A stretch of DNA of 64,000 bases from Flavobacteriaceae bacterium (GTDB lineage Bacteria; Bacteroidota; Bacteroidia; Flavobacteriales; Flavobacteriaceae): contig JAFMCL010000011.1 of NCBI GenBank assembly GCA_017857815.1, positions 1-64,000 of the forward strand. Direction: 5' to 3'. A program made the position numbers and the translations under genes. Position 1 is the first letter of the stretch. Every line of letters starts with the position of its first letter. The notes under the pieces are model-generated. The model saw only the letters and a list, made by a program, of their open reading frames with translations. It was not told the origin of the DNA and made no database searches. Shown here in pieces: positions 54,167 to 62,977 of this stretch.

Positions 54167-55174
54167 TTATCTTGAGATATATAACCAACCATGAGCATCA
54201 ACGTTCCCATCTCCATCGAGATCGATTACGTAGAGATAGGAGGCCGAGGGTAAGACAGTGTCTTTAGAGTAGTTTCCTTCCCAATCATTTGAATAATTAT
54301 TTGGTGCGTAGAATACCACTTGACCTTGTCGATTAAACACTTTGATTATTGCGTTGGGATATTTTTCAATGTTATCGATTTGCCAAGTATCGTTGAAGCC
54401 ATCTCCATTAGGGGTTATGGCGTCGGATACTTTTATTTCCATATTGTCTGTTGCATTCACATTAACGAGTGTAAAAGCAGAGTAATCACTTAAATCAATA
54501 TTGTCCAGAGTTGTAATTGATCCCGAAAGTAAGTCAGCGGGGGAGCCATCGTGAAAGGAAGTGGTGTCTAGCATTGCAGGTATCCTTTTCCAGGATGTCC
54601 CATCATATCCTCCAATCCCTAATGCATTGATGTTGTTATCGGTTAATTTATCTATGTTACTAAAAGCGTTCCATGATAAAGAGATTTTTGAGTTCCCATT
54701 ACTTTTAATAATCCAATAAAATTCATCAGAAATGTTATTAATTTCAGGGTCTGTTGTGAGGTTAGAATGAGAAACATGTGAATATGCAAAGTCAATTTTA
54801 GTGTTTGCATTCTCAACAACTGTCGCAACGGGTTGAAATATTGCATCATGACCAATTGGAAACATGAAATTAGGGTTGTTTATATTTCTAACAAATCCAT
54901 TCACATGAGTATCGTGATTTGCTCCTGTTGCTTGACTGTTTTCACTAAAGGAAAGTATGCCATAATCATTTAGACTTGCATCTCCTCGATCCGCCAAAAC
55001 AATCCCAGACTCAAAATAAGTCATGGGTAGTGCGACATGCATTTCAGCACGCGGTGCAATATATATGTCTTGATTGATATAAAGTTGCGCTTGAAGCGAA
55101 ATGAAGGCAGTAGGAATGAGTGTTAATAATAATACACGCAATTCTATAGGTAGGTAGTTCATGGATGTGGGCAT
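54167..55174 (-). CDS. T9SS cargo with type B (gliding-motility) sorting domain
   Basis: 335 residues with a signal peptide (about residues 5-29; ATG 55162 is an equally good start), a body of beta-rich, Asn/Asp-rich sequence about 190 residues long with no domain I recognise, then a C-terminal type B sorting domain from VSDAITPNGDGFNDTWQID to the end. KVFNRQGQVVFYAPNN and ASYLYVIDLDGDGN complete the domain. Paired with the PorP/SprF gene, as SprB-type cargos usually are. Short for this class. Confidence 0.9.
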   Translation of the reverse strand: MPTSMNYLPIELRVLLLTLIPTAFISLQAQLYINQDIYIAPRAEMHVALPMTYFESGIVLADRGDASLNDYGILSFSENSQATGANHDTHVNGFVRNINNPNFMFPIGHDAIFQPVATVVENANTKIDFAYSHVSHSNLTTDPEINNISDEFYWIIKSNGNSKISLSWNAFSNIDKLTDNNINALGIGGYDGTSWKRIPAMLDTTSFHDGSPADLLSGSITTLDNIDLSDYSAFTLVNVNATDNMEIKVSDAITPNGDGFNDTWQIDNIEKYPNAIIKVFNRQGQVVFYAPNNYSNDWEGNYSKDTVLPSASYLYVIDLDGDGNVDAHGWLYISR

Positions 55175-55340
55175 CTGAATCTCTATTTATTTTGAGTTTT
55201 TCGGTACTAAATTATCCCTTCATTCATGAGAAATCATTCTACGCGCCATCAACTGAAATAATAGGTTCATTTAATGTTTTAAACGGTATATAATGTGTCA
55301 TTATTGGTAAAAACCAACATCGGTGAAAACCATCGGATTC

Positions 55341-55370
55341 GTAAGACTTTTCTTACATTTATTTATGTAA
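55341..55370. other. Two overlapping hairpins downstream of trpA
   Basis: GTAAGA / TCTTAC (55341-55346 and 55351-55356) and TTACAT / ATGTAA (55353-55358 and 55365-55370) share bases 55353-55356, so only one can form at a time. They lie in the 238-bp gap between trpA and the type B cargo gene, which otherwise shows an imperfect repeat (AAAACCAACATCGG and AAAACCATCGG near 55307-55336). Neither hairpin has a T run on the minus strand. Confidence 0.4.
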
Positions 55371-55412
55371 ATCTTGAGGTGGTTTTAGTTAATTTTTTTC
55401 AGTGAAATTTTC

Positions 55413-56177
55413 TTAAGATCTTATAGATTTTACAAAGGAATTTATTTTTTGAACCCCATTATTTTCTAGAAATTTAATAAATGCTGAACCTATTATCGCT
55501 CCACGACTCCATTGGGTTGCCAACTGATAAGTATCTGAATTGCTTATTCCAAACCCAACCACCTGAGGCGTTTTTAAATTCATGGAATTAATCCGCTCGA
55601 AATAATCTGATTGAGTATCTCCAAAAGTTGACTTTGCTCCTGTTACACTGGCACTACTAACCATATAGATAAAACCATCTGACACTTCATCAATATACCT
55701 AATTCTCTCATCGGATGTTTGTGGAGTGATTAAAAACATATTGTATAAGCCATGTTTTTGAAAAAGTGATTTGTACTGTTCATTATATAAATTCACAGGG
55801 AGATCGGGAATTATAAGTCCGTCTATTCCTACCTCAGCGCATCGTTCACAAAAACGCTCAATTCCAAATTGCATCATTGGATTGAAATATCCCATCAATA
55901 CTAAAGGGATGGTAATTTGACTACGGATATCTTTTAGTTGATTAAAGAGTATTTCAGTAGTCATCCCATTTTTAAGAGCTTGAGTAGAGCTTTCTTGAAT
56001 GGTAGGGCCATCTGCAAGGGGATCGCTGAAGGGCAACCCTATTTCAACCATGTCAACTCCAGAAGCTTCAAGAGCTTTTAAAATTGGGACAGTGTCTTCT
56101 AGAGAAGGGTGTCCGGCGGAAAAATAAATGGACAATAATTTTTTATTGCCTTGAAAGGTTTGATCGATTCGATTCAT
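55413..56177 (-). CDS. trpA: Tryptophan synthase alpha subunit
   Basis: Cleaves indole-3-glycerol phosphate to indole and glyceraldehyde-3-phosphate; 254 residues. Catalytic Glu and Asp lie in MVEIGLPFSDPLADGPTIQ, with GLIIPDLP and the phosphate site VGFGISN. Its ATG shares a base with the trpB stop. Last gene of trpEGDCFBA. Confidence 0.97.
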   Translation of the reverse strand: MNRIDQTFQGNKKLLSIYFSAGHPSLEDTVPILKALEASGVDMVEIGLPFSDPLADGPTIQESSTQALKNGMTTEILFNQLKDIRSQITIPLVLMGYFNPMMQFGIERFCERCAEVGIDGLIIPDLPVNLYNEQYKSLFQKHGLYNMFLITPQTSDERIRYIDEVSDGFIYMVSSASVTGAKSTFGDTQSDYFERINSMNLKTPQVVGFGISNSDTYQLATQWSRGAIIGSAFIKFLENNGVQKINSFVKSIRS

Positions 56178-57364
56178 TATAGTTTGAAGTATTCAATATA
56201 GGTATCTAAGTCTTTGTCTCCTCTTCCTGAGCAGTTGAAGACAATGACTTCATTTGGTTTAAACTTTCTTACATCTAGCGCTGCAAAAGCATGTGCTGTT
56301 TCAATTGCTGGGATGATTCCTTCCATTTGAGAGAGCATCAGACCCCAATCCATTGCTTCCTGATCTGGAATGGATATAAATTCGGCCCGCTTCGATCTGA
56401 AAAGATGGGCATGCATCGGACCTACACCCGGATAGTCTAAGCCTGCTGATATAGAGTAAGGCTCAGTGATTTGACCATCTGGGGTTTGCATTAATAAGGT
56501 TTTACTACCATGAATAATTCCTTCTTTCCCGAGTGCTGAGGTTGCTGCGCTTTCTCCAGAATCAATTCCTTTTCCAGCAGCTTCTACGGCAATGATGTTA
56601 ACCCGTTTATCATCTAAATAATGATAATATAAACCAGCTGCATTACTTCCGCCTCCGACACATGCAATTAAATGATCGGGGTAATCACGACCTTCTTTTT
56701 CTAACAATTGAGTTTTGGTCTCTGCACTGATAACTGACTGAAAACGTGCGACCATATCTGGATAAGGGTGAGGGCCAACAACCGATCCTATTATATAATG
56801 AGTGTTAACTGGGTTGTTGATCCAGTCTCTTATGGCTTCATTGGTGGCATCTTTAAGAGTTTTACTACCAGATTGGGCAGGCCTAACCTCGGCACCGAGC
56901 ATTTTCATGCGGGCAACATTAGGGGCTTGTCTTTTAATGTCAAGTGCTCCCATATAAACGATACATTCAATCCCCATCAATGCGCAAACGGTAGCGGTTG
57001 CAACTCCGTGTTGACCAGCGCCAGTTTCAGCAATGATTCTATTTTTTCCCAAACGTTTTGCCAATAGAATTTGTCCAATCGTGTTATTTACCTTGTGAGC
57101 ACCTGTATGGCACAAATCTTCGCGCTTAAGATAAATTTTAGTGTTGTATTTTTCCGAAAGCCTTGAAGCGTAATATAATGGAGTTGGACGCCCAACATAT
57201 TCCTTTAACAAGTAATCGAATTCTTTTTTGAATTCAGGCTCTGCAGTTATTTTTAAATAGTTTTGTCGCAATTCCTCTACATTGGGATGAAGCATTTCAG
57301 GGATATAAGCTCCTCCAAAATCTCCATAAAACCCTTTTTCATCTACTTGATACTTCATTCGCAT
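56177..57364 (-). CDS. trpB: Tryptophan synthase beta subunit
   Basis: PLP enzyme joining indole and serine; 395 residues. PLP lysine in LCHTGAHKVNNTIG, phosphate loop GGGSNAAGLYYHY, and the channel-domain GAGQHGVATATVC. ATG 57364 or the in-frame ATG 57358 are both possible. Immediately follows trpF. Confidence 0.97.
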   Translation of the reverse strand: MRMKYQVDEKGFYGDFGGAYIPEMLHPNVEELRQNYLKITAEPEFKKEFDYLLKEYVGRPTPLYYASRLSEKYNTKIYLKREDLCHTGAHKVNNTIGQILLAKRLGKNRIIAETGAGQHGVATATVCALMGIECIVYMGALDIKRQAPNVARMKMLGAEVRPAQSGSKTLKDATNEAIRDWINNPVNTHYIIGSVVGPHPYPDMVARFQSVISAETKTQLLEKEGRDYPDHLIACVGGGSNAAGLYYHYLDDKRVNIIAVEAAGKGIDSGESAATSALGKEGIIHGSKTLLMQTPDGQITEPYSISAGLDYPGVGPMHAHLFRSKRAEFISIPDQEAMDWGLMLSQMEGIIPAIETAHAFAALDVRKFKPNEVIVFNCSGRGDKDLDTYIEYFKL

Positions 57365-57979
57365 TTATTTAAAAAGTCCGATTTTAAAATCTTTTAATAA
57401 TTCAATTTTTTTCATTCCAGCTTCGCTTTCAAATTTACTATTTACATCAATAGCGTAAAGCGGTAAATTTAATTTAATGATTTCTTTTAAGTCTGCTAGA
57501 TGATCTATTCCTATTCCTCCGCTAAGGAAAAATGGCTTGCTAGAAGGGTATGATTTCAATAACTCCCAGTCAAACGCATATCCATTGCCCCCAGGAAGTT
57601 TCCCTTTGGTGTCAAATAAAAAATAATCACAAACATTTTCATAAGGGACTAAAGCCGAAAAATCAAAACCCTTTTTTATTGAAAAAACTTTAATGATTTC
57701 AACGTTTAAGTCTTTTAAACGATCACAAAAAGCAGGGTTTTCGTTTCCGTGTAACTGAATAGCTTGCAGTTGATGTGTTTCAATTAAACTTTTGATTTCA
57801 TCAAATGCTTCATTAACAAAGACTCCTGTTTTTTTGATACTGCTTGGAAGTGTTGGAGTTGTTGTTGTAACAAACCTTTTGGAGGGTCTCCAGAAAATGA
57901 AGCCCATATAGTCTGGTTTTAAATCAGACAACGCCAGAATGTTTTCGTGGCTTCGCATTCCACAAACCTTTAACTTCAT
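57365..57979 (-). CDS. trpF: Phosphoribosylanthranilate isomerase
   Basis: 204-residue TIM-barrel enzyme of tryptophan synthesis. KVCGMRSHENILAL with the catalytic cysteine, GVFVNEAFDEI, QLHGNE and FFLSGGIGIDH are the family segments. The ATG overlaps the trpC stop by ATGA. Confidence 0.96.
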   Translation of the reverse strand: MKLKVCGMRSHENILALSDLKPDYMGFIFWRPSKRFVTTTTPTLPSSIKKTGVFVNEAFDEIKSLIETHQLQAIQLHGNENPAFCDRLKDLNVEIIKVFSIKKGFDFSALVPYENVCDYFLFDTKGKLPGGNGYAFDWELLKSYPSSKPFFLSGGIGIDHLADLKEIIKLNLPLYAIDVNSKFESEAGMKKIELLKDFKIGLFK

Positions 57980-58761
57980 TGTTCAAGTTTTTTTATGAAA
58001 TCCATTGCACTTGCACCTGGATTTTCAGTTTTCATAAAATTCTCACCAATCAAAAACCCTTTATAACCGTATTCTTTCAAATCTTTAATGGATTCAACAT
58101 CACTAATCCCACTTTCAGATACTTTGATAAAATCGTCTGGGATCTTCTCTGCCAATACTTTGCTGGTTTCTAGAGAAACTTCAAAGGTTTTTAAGTTGCG
58201 ATTATTTACACCTAACAGATTCAGGCTGGGCATAATTGATTTTTCCAATTCTTCTGCATTGTGAACTTCAAGAAGAACTTCAAGTCCAAGACTTTGAGCA
58301 AATTCAGAAAGTTCTTTTATCTGATTTTTACTTAAAACAGCTGCAATCAAAAGGATGACATCAGCGCCATGCGCCTTTGCCTCTAGAATCTGATAACGAT
58401 CAATAATAAATTCTTTTCTAAGCAAAGGAAATTGAGTGACTGCCCTTGCTGCGATCAGATCGCCCAAACAACCTCCAAAATATTTAGTGTCAGTTAATAC
58501 AGACATTCCCGATACCCCAGCGGATTCATAGCCTTTGGCAACATCAGTAATAGAAAGGCTACTGTTGATGCTGTTTCGCGAAGGGGATCTTCTTTTGTGC
58601 TCGGCGATGATGCCCGAAGTACTGTTTTTTAAACATTCAGAAATTGAAACAGTTGCTTTTTCAAACAAAGGGGATTGTTCCCAAAAGGAAACTGGGAATA
58701 GGGCTTTTCTTTGTGCGACTTCTATATTCTTGTCAGCGATAATTTTATCTAAAATTGTCAT
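57976..58761 (-). CDS. trpC: Indole-3-glycerol phosphate synthase
   Basis: 261-residue TIM barrel making indole-3-glycerol phosphate. IIAEHKRRSPSRNSIN with the catalytic lysines, SVLTDTKYFGG, LLRKEFIIDRYQI and VSESGISDVESI are all present. It is separate from trpF here, not fused. Overlaps trpD by 4 bp. Confidence 0.96.
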   Translation of the reverse strand: MTILDKIIADKNIEVAQRKALFPVSFWEQSPLFEKATVSISECLKNSTSGIIAEHKRRSPSRNSINSSLSITDVAKGYESAGVSGMSVLTDTKYFGGCLGDLIAARAVTQFPLLRKEFIIDRYQILEAKAHGADVILLIAAVLSKNQIKELSEFAQSLGLEVLLEVHNAEELEKSIMPSLNLLGVNNRNLKTFEVSLETSKVLAEKIPDDFIKVSESGISDVESIKDLKEYGYKGFLIGENFMKTENPGASAMDFIKKLEQ

Positions 58762-59753
58762 TCAGCACTCAGTTTTTGAAGGGTGATTAATGCTTGATTG
58801 GCTTTTCCCGAGAGTAAAGATTCTTTAGCTTTTTCAAAACCTTCTTTTGGGGAACATTCCAAAACTGTAGCAATTGCCATGGCTGCATTAGCACAGACAA
58901 CATTTTGTTGTGCTTGAGTTGCTTTTCCTCGAATAACTTCTGTAAAAATTTTTGCAGAAGAGGAGATGTTATCTCCGCCTGCAATCTCTGAGGCATCCAG
59001 TGAGTTAAGCCCAAAGTCTTCCGGGTGAATTAAACTTTCTCCTGAATTTCGTAGTGCTTTGGTGGGTCCAGTTAATGAAATTTCATCATAACCATCCAAC
59101 GCATACAATATGGTAAAGTTTTGATCAGTTTTCTGAAAAAGATATCCATAAAGTCTGGCCAATTCAAGATTGAAAACACCTGTTAGTTGATGCTTGGGAA
59201 ATGAGGGATTTACTAATGGCCCTAACATGTTGAAAAATGTTTTGACGCCGAGTTCTCTTCTTATGGGTGCAACGTTTTTCATGGCAGGGTGAAACAGTGG
59301 AGCGTGAAGATTACAAATACCCGCTTGGTCAATACATCTTTTTAAAAAGTCAGCATCATTTGAAAATTTAATTCCCATTAGTTCTAAAACATTACTTGAT
59401 CCACAACCAGATGATACCCCATAATTTCCGTGTTTAGCAACTTTGATTCCAGCTCCTGCTGTTACAAACGATGCTAATGTGGAAATATTGAAAGTGTCTT
59501 TTCCGTCTCCTCCTGTTCCGCAAAGATCAATGGGTGAAAATTCACTTAGATCGATGGCAAGGCAAAGCTTTAGCAAAGCGTTTCTAAAACCTTCTAACTC
59601 CTTAAGTGTGATGCTTCTCATCATAAAAACCGTCAAAAATGAAGCAATCTCACTAGGGTTGTATTTGCCTTCGGCAATCCCAACGAGAACATTTTCGGCC
59701 TCTTCTTTTTCAAGTGTTTCGTGCTGTGTTAATCGGTTGAGTATGGCTTTCAT
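58758..59753 (-). CDS. trpD: Anthranilate phosphoribosyltransferase
   Basis: 331 residues. LCGTGGDGKDTFNISTLASF is the PRPP/anthranilate site, KHGNYGVSSGCGSSNVLE and the later GDDNIS-type segment (GGDNISSSAKIF) complete the active site. It follows trpG by 4 bp. Confidence 0.96.
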   Translation of the reverse strand: MKAILNRLTQHETLEKEEAENVLVGIAEGKYNPSEIASFLTVFMMRSITLKELEGFRNALLKLCLAIDLSEFSPIDLCGTGGDGKDTFNISTLASFVTAGAGIKVAKHGNYGVSSGCGSSNVLELMGIKFSNDADFLKRCIDQAGICNLHAPLFHPAMKNVAPIRRELGVKTFFNMLGPLVNPSFPKHQLTGVFNLELARLYGYLFQKTDQNFTILYALDGYDEISLTGPTKALRNSGESLIHPEDFGLNSLDASEIAGGDNISSSAKIFTEVIRGKATQAQQNVVCANAAMAIATVLECSPKEGFEKAKESLLSGKANQALITLQKLSAE

Positions 59754-59757
59754 GTTC

Positions 59758-60321
59758 TTAGCTATTGATCCAATTTTCTAATATTTTCTTACCGTTGGGA
59801 GTCAATACGGATTCTGGGTGGTATTGAACCGAACGAACATGATATTCTTTGTGTCTTAAAGACATTAGCTGATGTTTTTCATCATAAGATGTAGCAATTA
59901 AAACTTCTGGTAAAGGTGTTTTTACCACCCAAGAGTGGTAGCGCCCAATGTCAAAAGTTTTTGGAAGTCCTTCAAATAAAAGATCCTTTTCGCATATGGT
60001 AACTGGAGTTGCTACGCCGTGAAAAACAGAGTCTAAATTAGTTAATGTAGCACCAAAAACTTCGCCAATGGCTTGCTGTCCAAGACATACACCTAATATT
60101 TTTTTTGAAGGTGCGTACATTTTTATAGCATCTTTCAAAAGACCTGCTTCATCAGGAATACCCGGTCCTGGGGAAAGCAAAATGTATTCATATTGCTCTA
60201 ACTCTTTCAATTCAAAACAATCATTTCTTTTAACAGTCACATGACAACCAAGTTCTTCTAAATAGTGAACGAGGTTATAGGTGAAGGAATCGTAATTATC
60301 AATGACGAATACTTTTTTCAT
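59758..60321 (-). CDS. trpG: Anthranilate synthase glutamine amidotransferase subunit
   Basis: 187-residue class I amidotransferase supplying ammonia to TrpE. Nucleophile C79 in ILGVCLGQQAIGEVFG, and the His-Glu pair in VQYHPESVLT. It starts IDNYDSFTYNLVHYLEELG. It could also be shared with p-aminobenzoate synthesis, but position makes TrpG clear. Confidence 0.96.
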   Translation of the reverse strand: MKKVFVIDNYDSFTYNLVHYLEELGCHVTVKRNDCFELKELEQYEYILLSPGPGIPDEAGLLKDAIKMYAPSKKILGVCLGQQAIGEVFGATLTNLDSVFHGVATPVTICEKDLLFEGLPKTFDIGRYHSWVVKTPLPEVLIATSYDEKHQLMSLRHKEYHVRSVQYHPESVLTPNGKKILENWINS

Positions 60322-60331
60322 CTTTATTAAT

Positions 60332-61744
60332 TTATAATTTTTCAGCTAAACTTAATGCTTGGTCTAAAGCACCGAGTTTGTTGTATACTTCTTGTAATTC
60401 GTTTTCCGGAACAGATTTGGCGACGATACCAGCTCCTGCTTGATAATGCAATTTTTGATTTTTACTTAAAAAGGAACGTATGATAATGCAATGATTAAAG
60501 TTCCCTTTAAAATCCATGTATCCCAAGGCCCCTCCATAAAAATTTCTTGAAGTTTTTTCATAACGATCAATGAGTTGAAGTGCTTTGTGTTTTGGAGCAC
60601 CACTTAAGGTTCCAGCGGGGAAAGTGTCTGCAACCACCTGAAAAGTTTTTGCTTTCGACTTTAATCTCCCAGTCACTTTTGATACCAAATGGATCACATG
60701 AGAAAAGAATTGAATTTCTCTATTTTTTTCAACTTTAACATCTGTTCCGTTTCTGCTGAGGTCATTCCTAGCCAAATCAACTAACATTACGTGCTCACTA
60801 TTTTCTTTTGGGTCTTCGGCCAATCTTTTTGCAGATTTAGTGTCCTCTTCGTCATTTCCTGATCTTCGGAAAGTTCCTGCAATTGGGTGAATTTCAGCGA
60901 CACCATCTTCAACAATAAGTTGAGCTTCGGGCGAGCTCCCAAAGATTTTAAAGTCTCCATAATCAAAAAAGAAAAGATAGGGGGATGGGTTTACAGAACG
61001 CAAAGTTCTGTAAACATTAAATTCATCTCCACTAAATTCTTGTGAAAACCTTCTAGACAATACCAGCTGGAATACATCGCCACGGAAGCAATGTTCTTTT
61101 CCTTTTTTCACATAATCTATAAATTCATCATCCGTAAGATTAGACTTTTTTTCTCCCTTTTTCTCAAAACCATAAGTAGCAATATTATCACCTCTTAAAA
61201 GCTGTTCTATTTTTTTTAAATTATGTCCTTTATCAAAAGAGCTTGAGAACAAGTGCGCTTCGTGATTGAAAATACTAATTGCAATTATATTCTGATATAC
61301 TGCATAGTAAATTTCAGGAATATCTAGACTTTCTTTTTCTTCATTCAAATCAATTGATTCGAAATGCTTTACTGCATCATGGGCGATGTAGCCAAACAGG
61401 CCATTTGTTATGAATTTAAAAGGATAACTGTCACTTTCAAATTGTCTAGAAAAACCCTCTATCAATTCTGGCACACTATCCGTTAAGCTCAGCTTAAGGA
61501 TTTCGTTTGACCCATCAGGAAAGCGATAGTCAATCATACCGTTCTGAATGCTTATTGAGGCGATTGGATTGCAGCAGATATAGGAGAAGTTGTTGGTATG
61601 CACATCATAATCACTACTCTCCAGCAAAAGGCTGTGCGGAAATTGATCCCTAATTTTAAGATAAACACTCACAGGCGTCAAGGTATCAGCAAGTATTTTT
61701 TTATGCTCCGAATGTAATTTATATATTTTTTTCTTTAGTTTCAT
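60332..61744 (-). CDS. trpE: Anthranilate synthase component I
   Basis: Converts chorismate to anthranilate; 470 residues. The tryptophan feedback site LLLESSD (about 39-45) is intact, and the chorismate-binding core shows SPYLFFFDYGDFKIFGSSPE, HPIAGTFRRSGN, VMLVDLARNDLSRNG and FPAGTLSGAPKHKALQLID. First structural gene of the operon, 7 bp after the attenuator hairpin region. Confidence 0.97.
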   Translation of the reverse strand: MKLKKKIYKLHSEHKKILADTLTPVSVYLKIRDQFPHSLLLESSDYDVHTNNFSYICCNPIASISIQNGMIDYRFPDGSNEILKLSLTDSVPELIEGFSRQFESDSYPFKFITNGLFGYIAHDAVKHFESIDLNEEKESLDIPEIYYAVYQNIIAISIFNHEAHLFSSSFDKGHNLKKIEQLLRGDNIATYGFEKKGEKKSNLTDDEFIDYVKKGKEHCFRGDVFQLVLSRRFSQEFSGDEFNVYRTLRSVNPSPYLFFFDYGDFKIFGSSPEAQLIVEDGVAEIHPIAGTFRRSGNDEEDTKSAKRLAEDPKENSEHVMLVDLARNDLSRNGTDVKVEKNREIQFFSHVIHLVSKVTGRLKSKAKTFQVVADTFPAGTLSGAPKHKALQLIDRYEKTSRNFYGGALGYMDFKGNFNHCIIIRSFLSKNQKLHYQAGAGIVAKSVPENELQEVYNKLGALDQALSLAEKL

Positions 61745-61750
61745 ATTCTA

Positions 61751-61786
61751 AAATTAAAAAAGGCTTGTCGTGATGACAAGCCTTTT
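61751..61786 (-). terminator. trp attenuator terminator
   Basis: Perfect 12-bp stem: AAAAGGCTTGTC and GACAAGCCTTTT (61775-61786 with 61758-61769), loop of 5 bases, then a T-rich run on the minus strand (TTTAATTTT) that ends 7 bp before the trpE ATG. It lies upstream of the structural genes, so it controls entry into the operon rather than ending it. A segment upstream (61807-61812) can pair with its loop (61768-61773), which would block the terminator. Confidence 0.92.
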
Positions 61787-61806
61787 ATATTTAGATAATA
61801 GCAGTT

Positions 61807-61831
61807 TCACGAATCGATTAAAATAATTCGT
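61807..61831 (-). promoter_or_regulatory. Competing pause/antiterminator hairpin of the trp leader
   Basis: ACGAAT (minus-strand reading of 61826-61831) pairs with ATTCGT (61809-61814) around an 11-base loop, directly after the two Trp codons. The overlapping TCGTGA (61807-61812) is complementary to TCACGA in the terminator loop (61768-61773). A ribosome stalled at the Trp codons would cover 61826-61831 and free the downstream strand for antitermination. Stabilities were not computed. Confidence 0.65.
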
Positions 61832-61865
61832 TCCACCAACTTTTAATTTCCTTTTTGATATTCAT
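61818..61865 (-). CDS. trpL: trp operon leader peptide
   Basis: 15-codon reading frame, MNIKKEIKSWWNELF, with two adjacent Trp codons (61833-61838) and stop TAA at 61818-61820. It lies 73 bp upstream of trpE and precedes a competing hairpin and a terminator, the classical design by which charged tRNA-Trp controls the operon. Too short for standard gene finders. A TATATTTG box lies 4 bp before its ATG, so it may be translated from a leaderless transcript. Confidence 0.85.
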   Translation of the reverse strand: MNIKKEIKSWWNELF

Positions 61866-61869
61866 TACA

Positions 61870-61877
61870 CAAATATA
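61870..61877 (-). promoter_or_regulatory. -7 box (TATATTTG) of the trp operon
   Basis: Perfect TAnnTTTG 4 bp upstream of the trpL ATG. No TTG -33 element is visible in the AT-rich 30 bp upstream. Confidence 0.5.
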
Positions 61878-61923
61878 GAATAAAAAATATTTGTATTTAA
61901 AATCTTAATGAATTTTATATTAC

Positions 61924-62505
61924 TTATTCAGCATTCATAACCAAACTCACTTCTAATTTGATGTCATCTAGGATAAGTTTGTCTCCGAGATTTTCGAAAA
62001 AATTCCCAGATCTAAATTTCACATTGTACTTGGAGCGATCAAAAGTCAAATCAGATTTGGCAGCTCCTCCCGCTAATGTCATTGTAAATGCAATAGGATG
62101 TTCGATGTCTTTGATGGTAAGTGTTCCGTTTAAGCTTTGGACCCCATCAGTAACTCCCGTGTTTTCAGTAATAACTAGTTTAGATTCAGTAAAATTATTT
62201 GTAGAGAAAAAATCATCTGAACTTAGATGACCTTCAAGTTTTTCTTTCATTCCCCCACTAAGGTCTTCGACGCTCATGCTGGTCATGTCTACGATAAATT
62301 CACCCGATACCACATTGTTGTCTTTTATTGTGAGGTTGCCAGCTTTAAATTTTAGATCCCCAAAATGTTCTTTTCCAGTGATTTGCTCACCATACCAGCG
62401 AATATTGCTTGATTCTAAATTAATAGACGATTCTTGCGCATTTCCAACCGTAAAGGCGAATAATAATAAAGAATAAAATAAGATAGTTTTTGATAGTTTT
62501 GTCAT
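61924..62505 (-). CDS. YceI family periplasmic protein
   Basis: 193 residues with a signal peptide (to about 23, NAQESS) and the YceI lipocalin-like barrel: NIRWYGEQITGKEHFG, VSGEFIVDMTSM, LEGHLSSDDFF and LTIKDIEHPIAFTMTL. Members bind polyisoprenoids or other hydrophobic molecules. It is the second gene after a MarR regulator, a frequent pairing. 17 bp separate them. Confidence 0.92.
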   Translation of the reverse strand: MTKLSKTILFYSLLLFAFTVGNAQESSINLESSNIRWYGEQITGKEHFGDLKFKAGNLTIKDNNVVSGEFIVDMTSMSVEDLSGGMKEKLEGHLSSDDFFSTNNFTESKLVITENTGVTDGVQSLNGTLTIKDIEHPIAFTMTLAGGAAKSDLTFDRSKYNVKFRSGNFFENLGDKLILDDIKLEVSLVMNAE

Positions 62506-62522
62506 GTTTAATAGATTGATTG

Positions 62523-62951
62523 TTAATTTAAATTAATTTTATTTAATAATTTTCTTAGAGATTTTTGTTCTTCTAAATCAAGAGGTTTTAATATTTCGAT
62601 TTCGGCTTTTTCAATCACCAAATCCAATTCAGATAACATTGATTTCCCTTTTGGAGTAATAATGAGTTCGATTTTCCTACGATTTTCTTCAGATGTTTTT
62701 CGTTCAACCAAAAATTTTTCTATTAATTTATCGATTAATCTTGTAGTATTACTGTTTTTATGAACCATTCTTTTTTGGATCGTACTCAAATTAGCAGGTT
62801 TTTCTTTGCGACCTCTAAGAATTCTGAGTACATTGAACTGTTGGAGTGAAATTTCATAAGGTTTCAAAACCTTGGATAAAAAATCTTCTGCTCTGCTACT
62901 GGCTTTGAGCAAACCCACTACAGTGTTTTTTGTAAATTCTATCTGCCTCAT
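62523..62951 (-). CDS. MarR family transcriptional regulator
   Basis: 142 residues with a winged helix-turn-helix: LQQFNVLRILRGRKEKP, IQKRMVHKNSNTTRLIDKLIE (recognition region) and a KLIITPKGKSMLSEL-type wing. It probably controls the YceI gene behind it and itself; an ACAATTGT palindrome lies between its promoter and its start. Ligand unknown. Confidence 0.93.
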   Translation of the reverse strand: MRQIEFTKNTVVGLLKASSRAEDFLSKVLKPYEISLQQFNVLRILRGRKEKPANLSTIQKRMVHKNSNTTRLIDKLIEKFLVERKTSEENRRKIELIITPKGKSMLSELDLVIEKAEIEILKPLDLEEQKSLRKLLNKINLN

Positions 62952-62964
62952 GTTTGTTCACACA

Positions 62965-62972
62965 ACAATTGT
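62965..62972. promoter_or_regulatory. ACAATTGT palindrome, possible MarR operator
   Basis: 8-bp palindrome 13 bp upstream of the marR-like start and 5 bp from the minus-strand -7 box TACATTTG (62978-62985), inside a stretch rich in TTGT/ACAC repeats. A repressor here would sit between the promoter and the gene. Confidence 0.35.
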
Positions 62973-62977
62973 ACACA

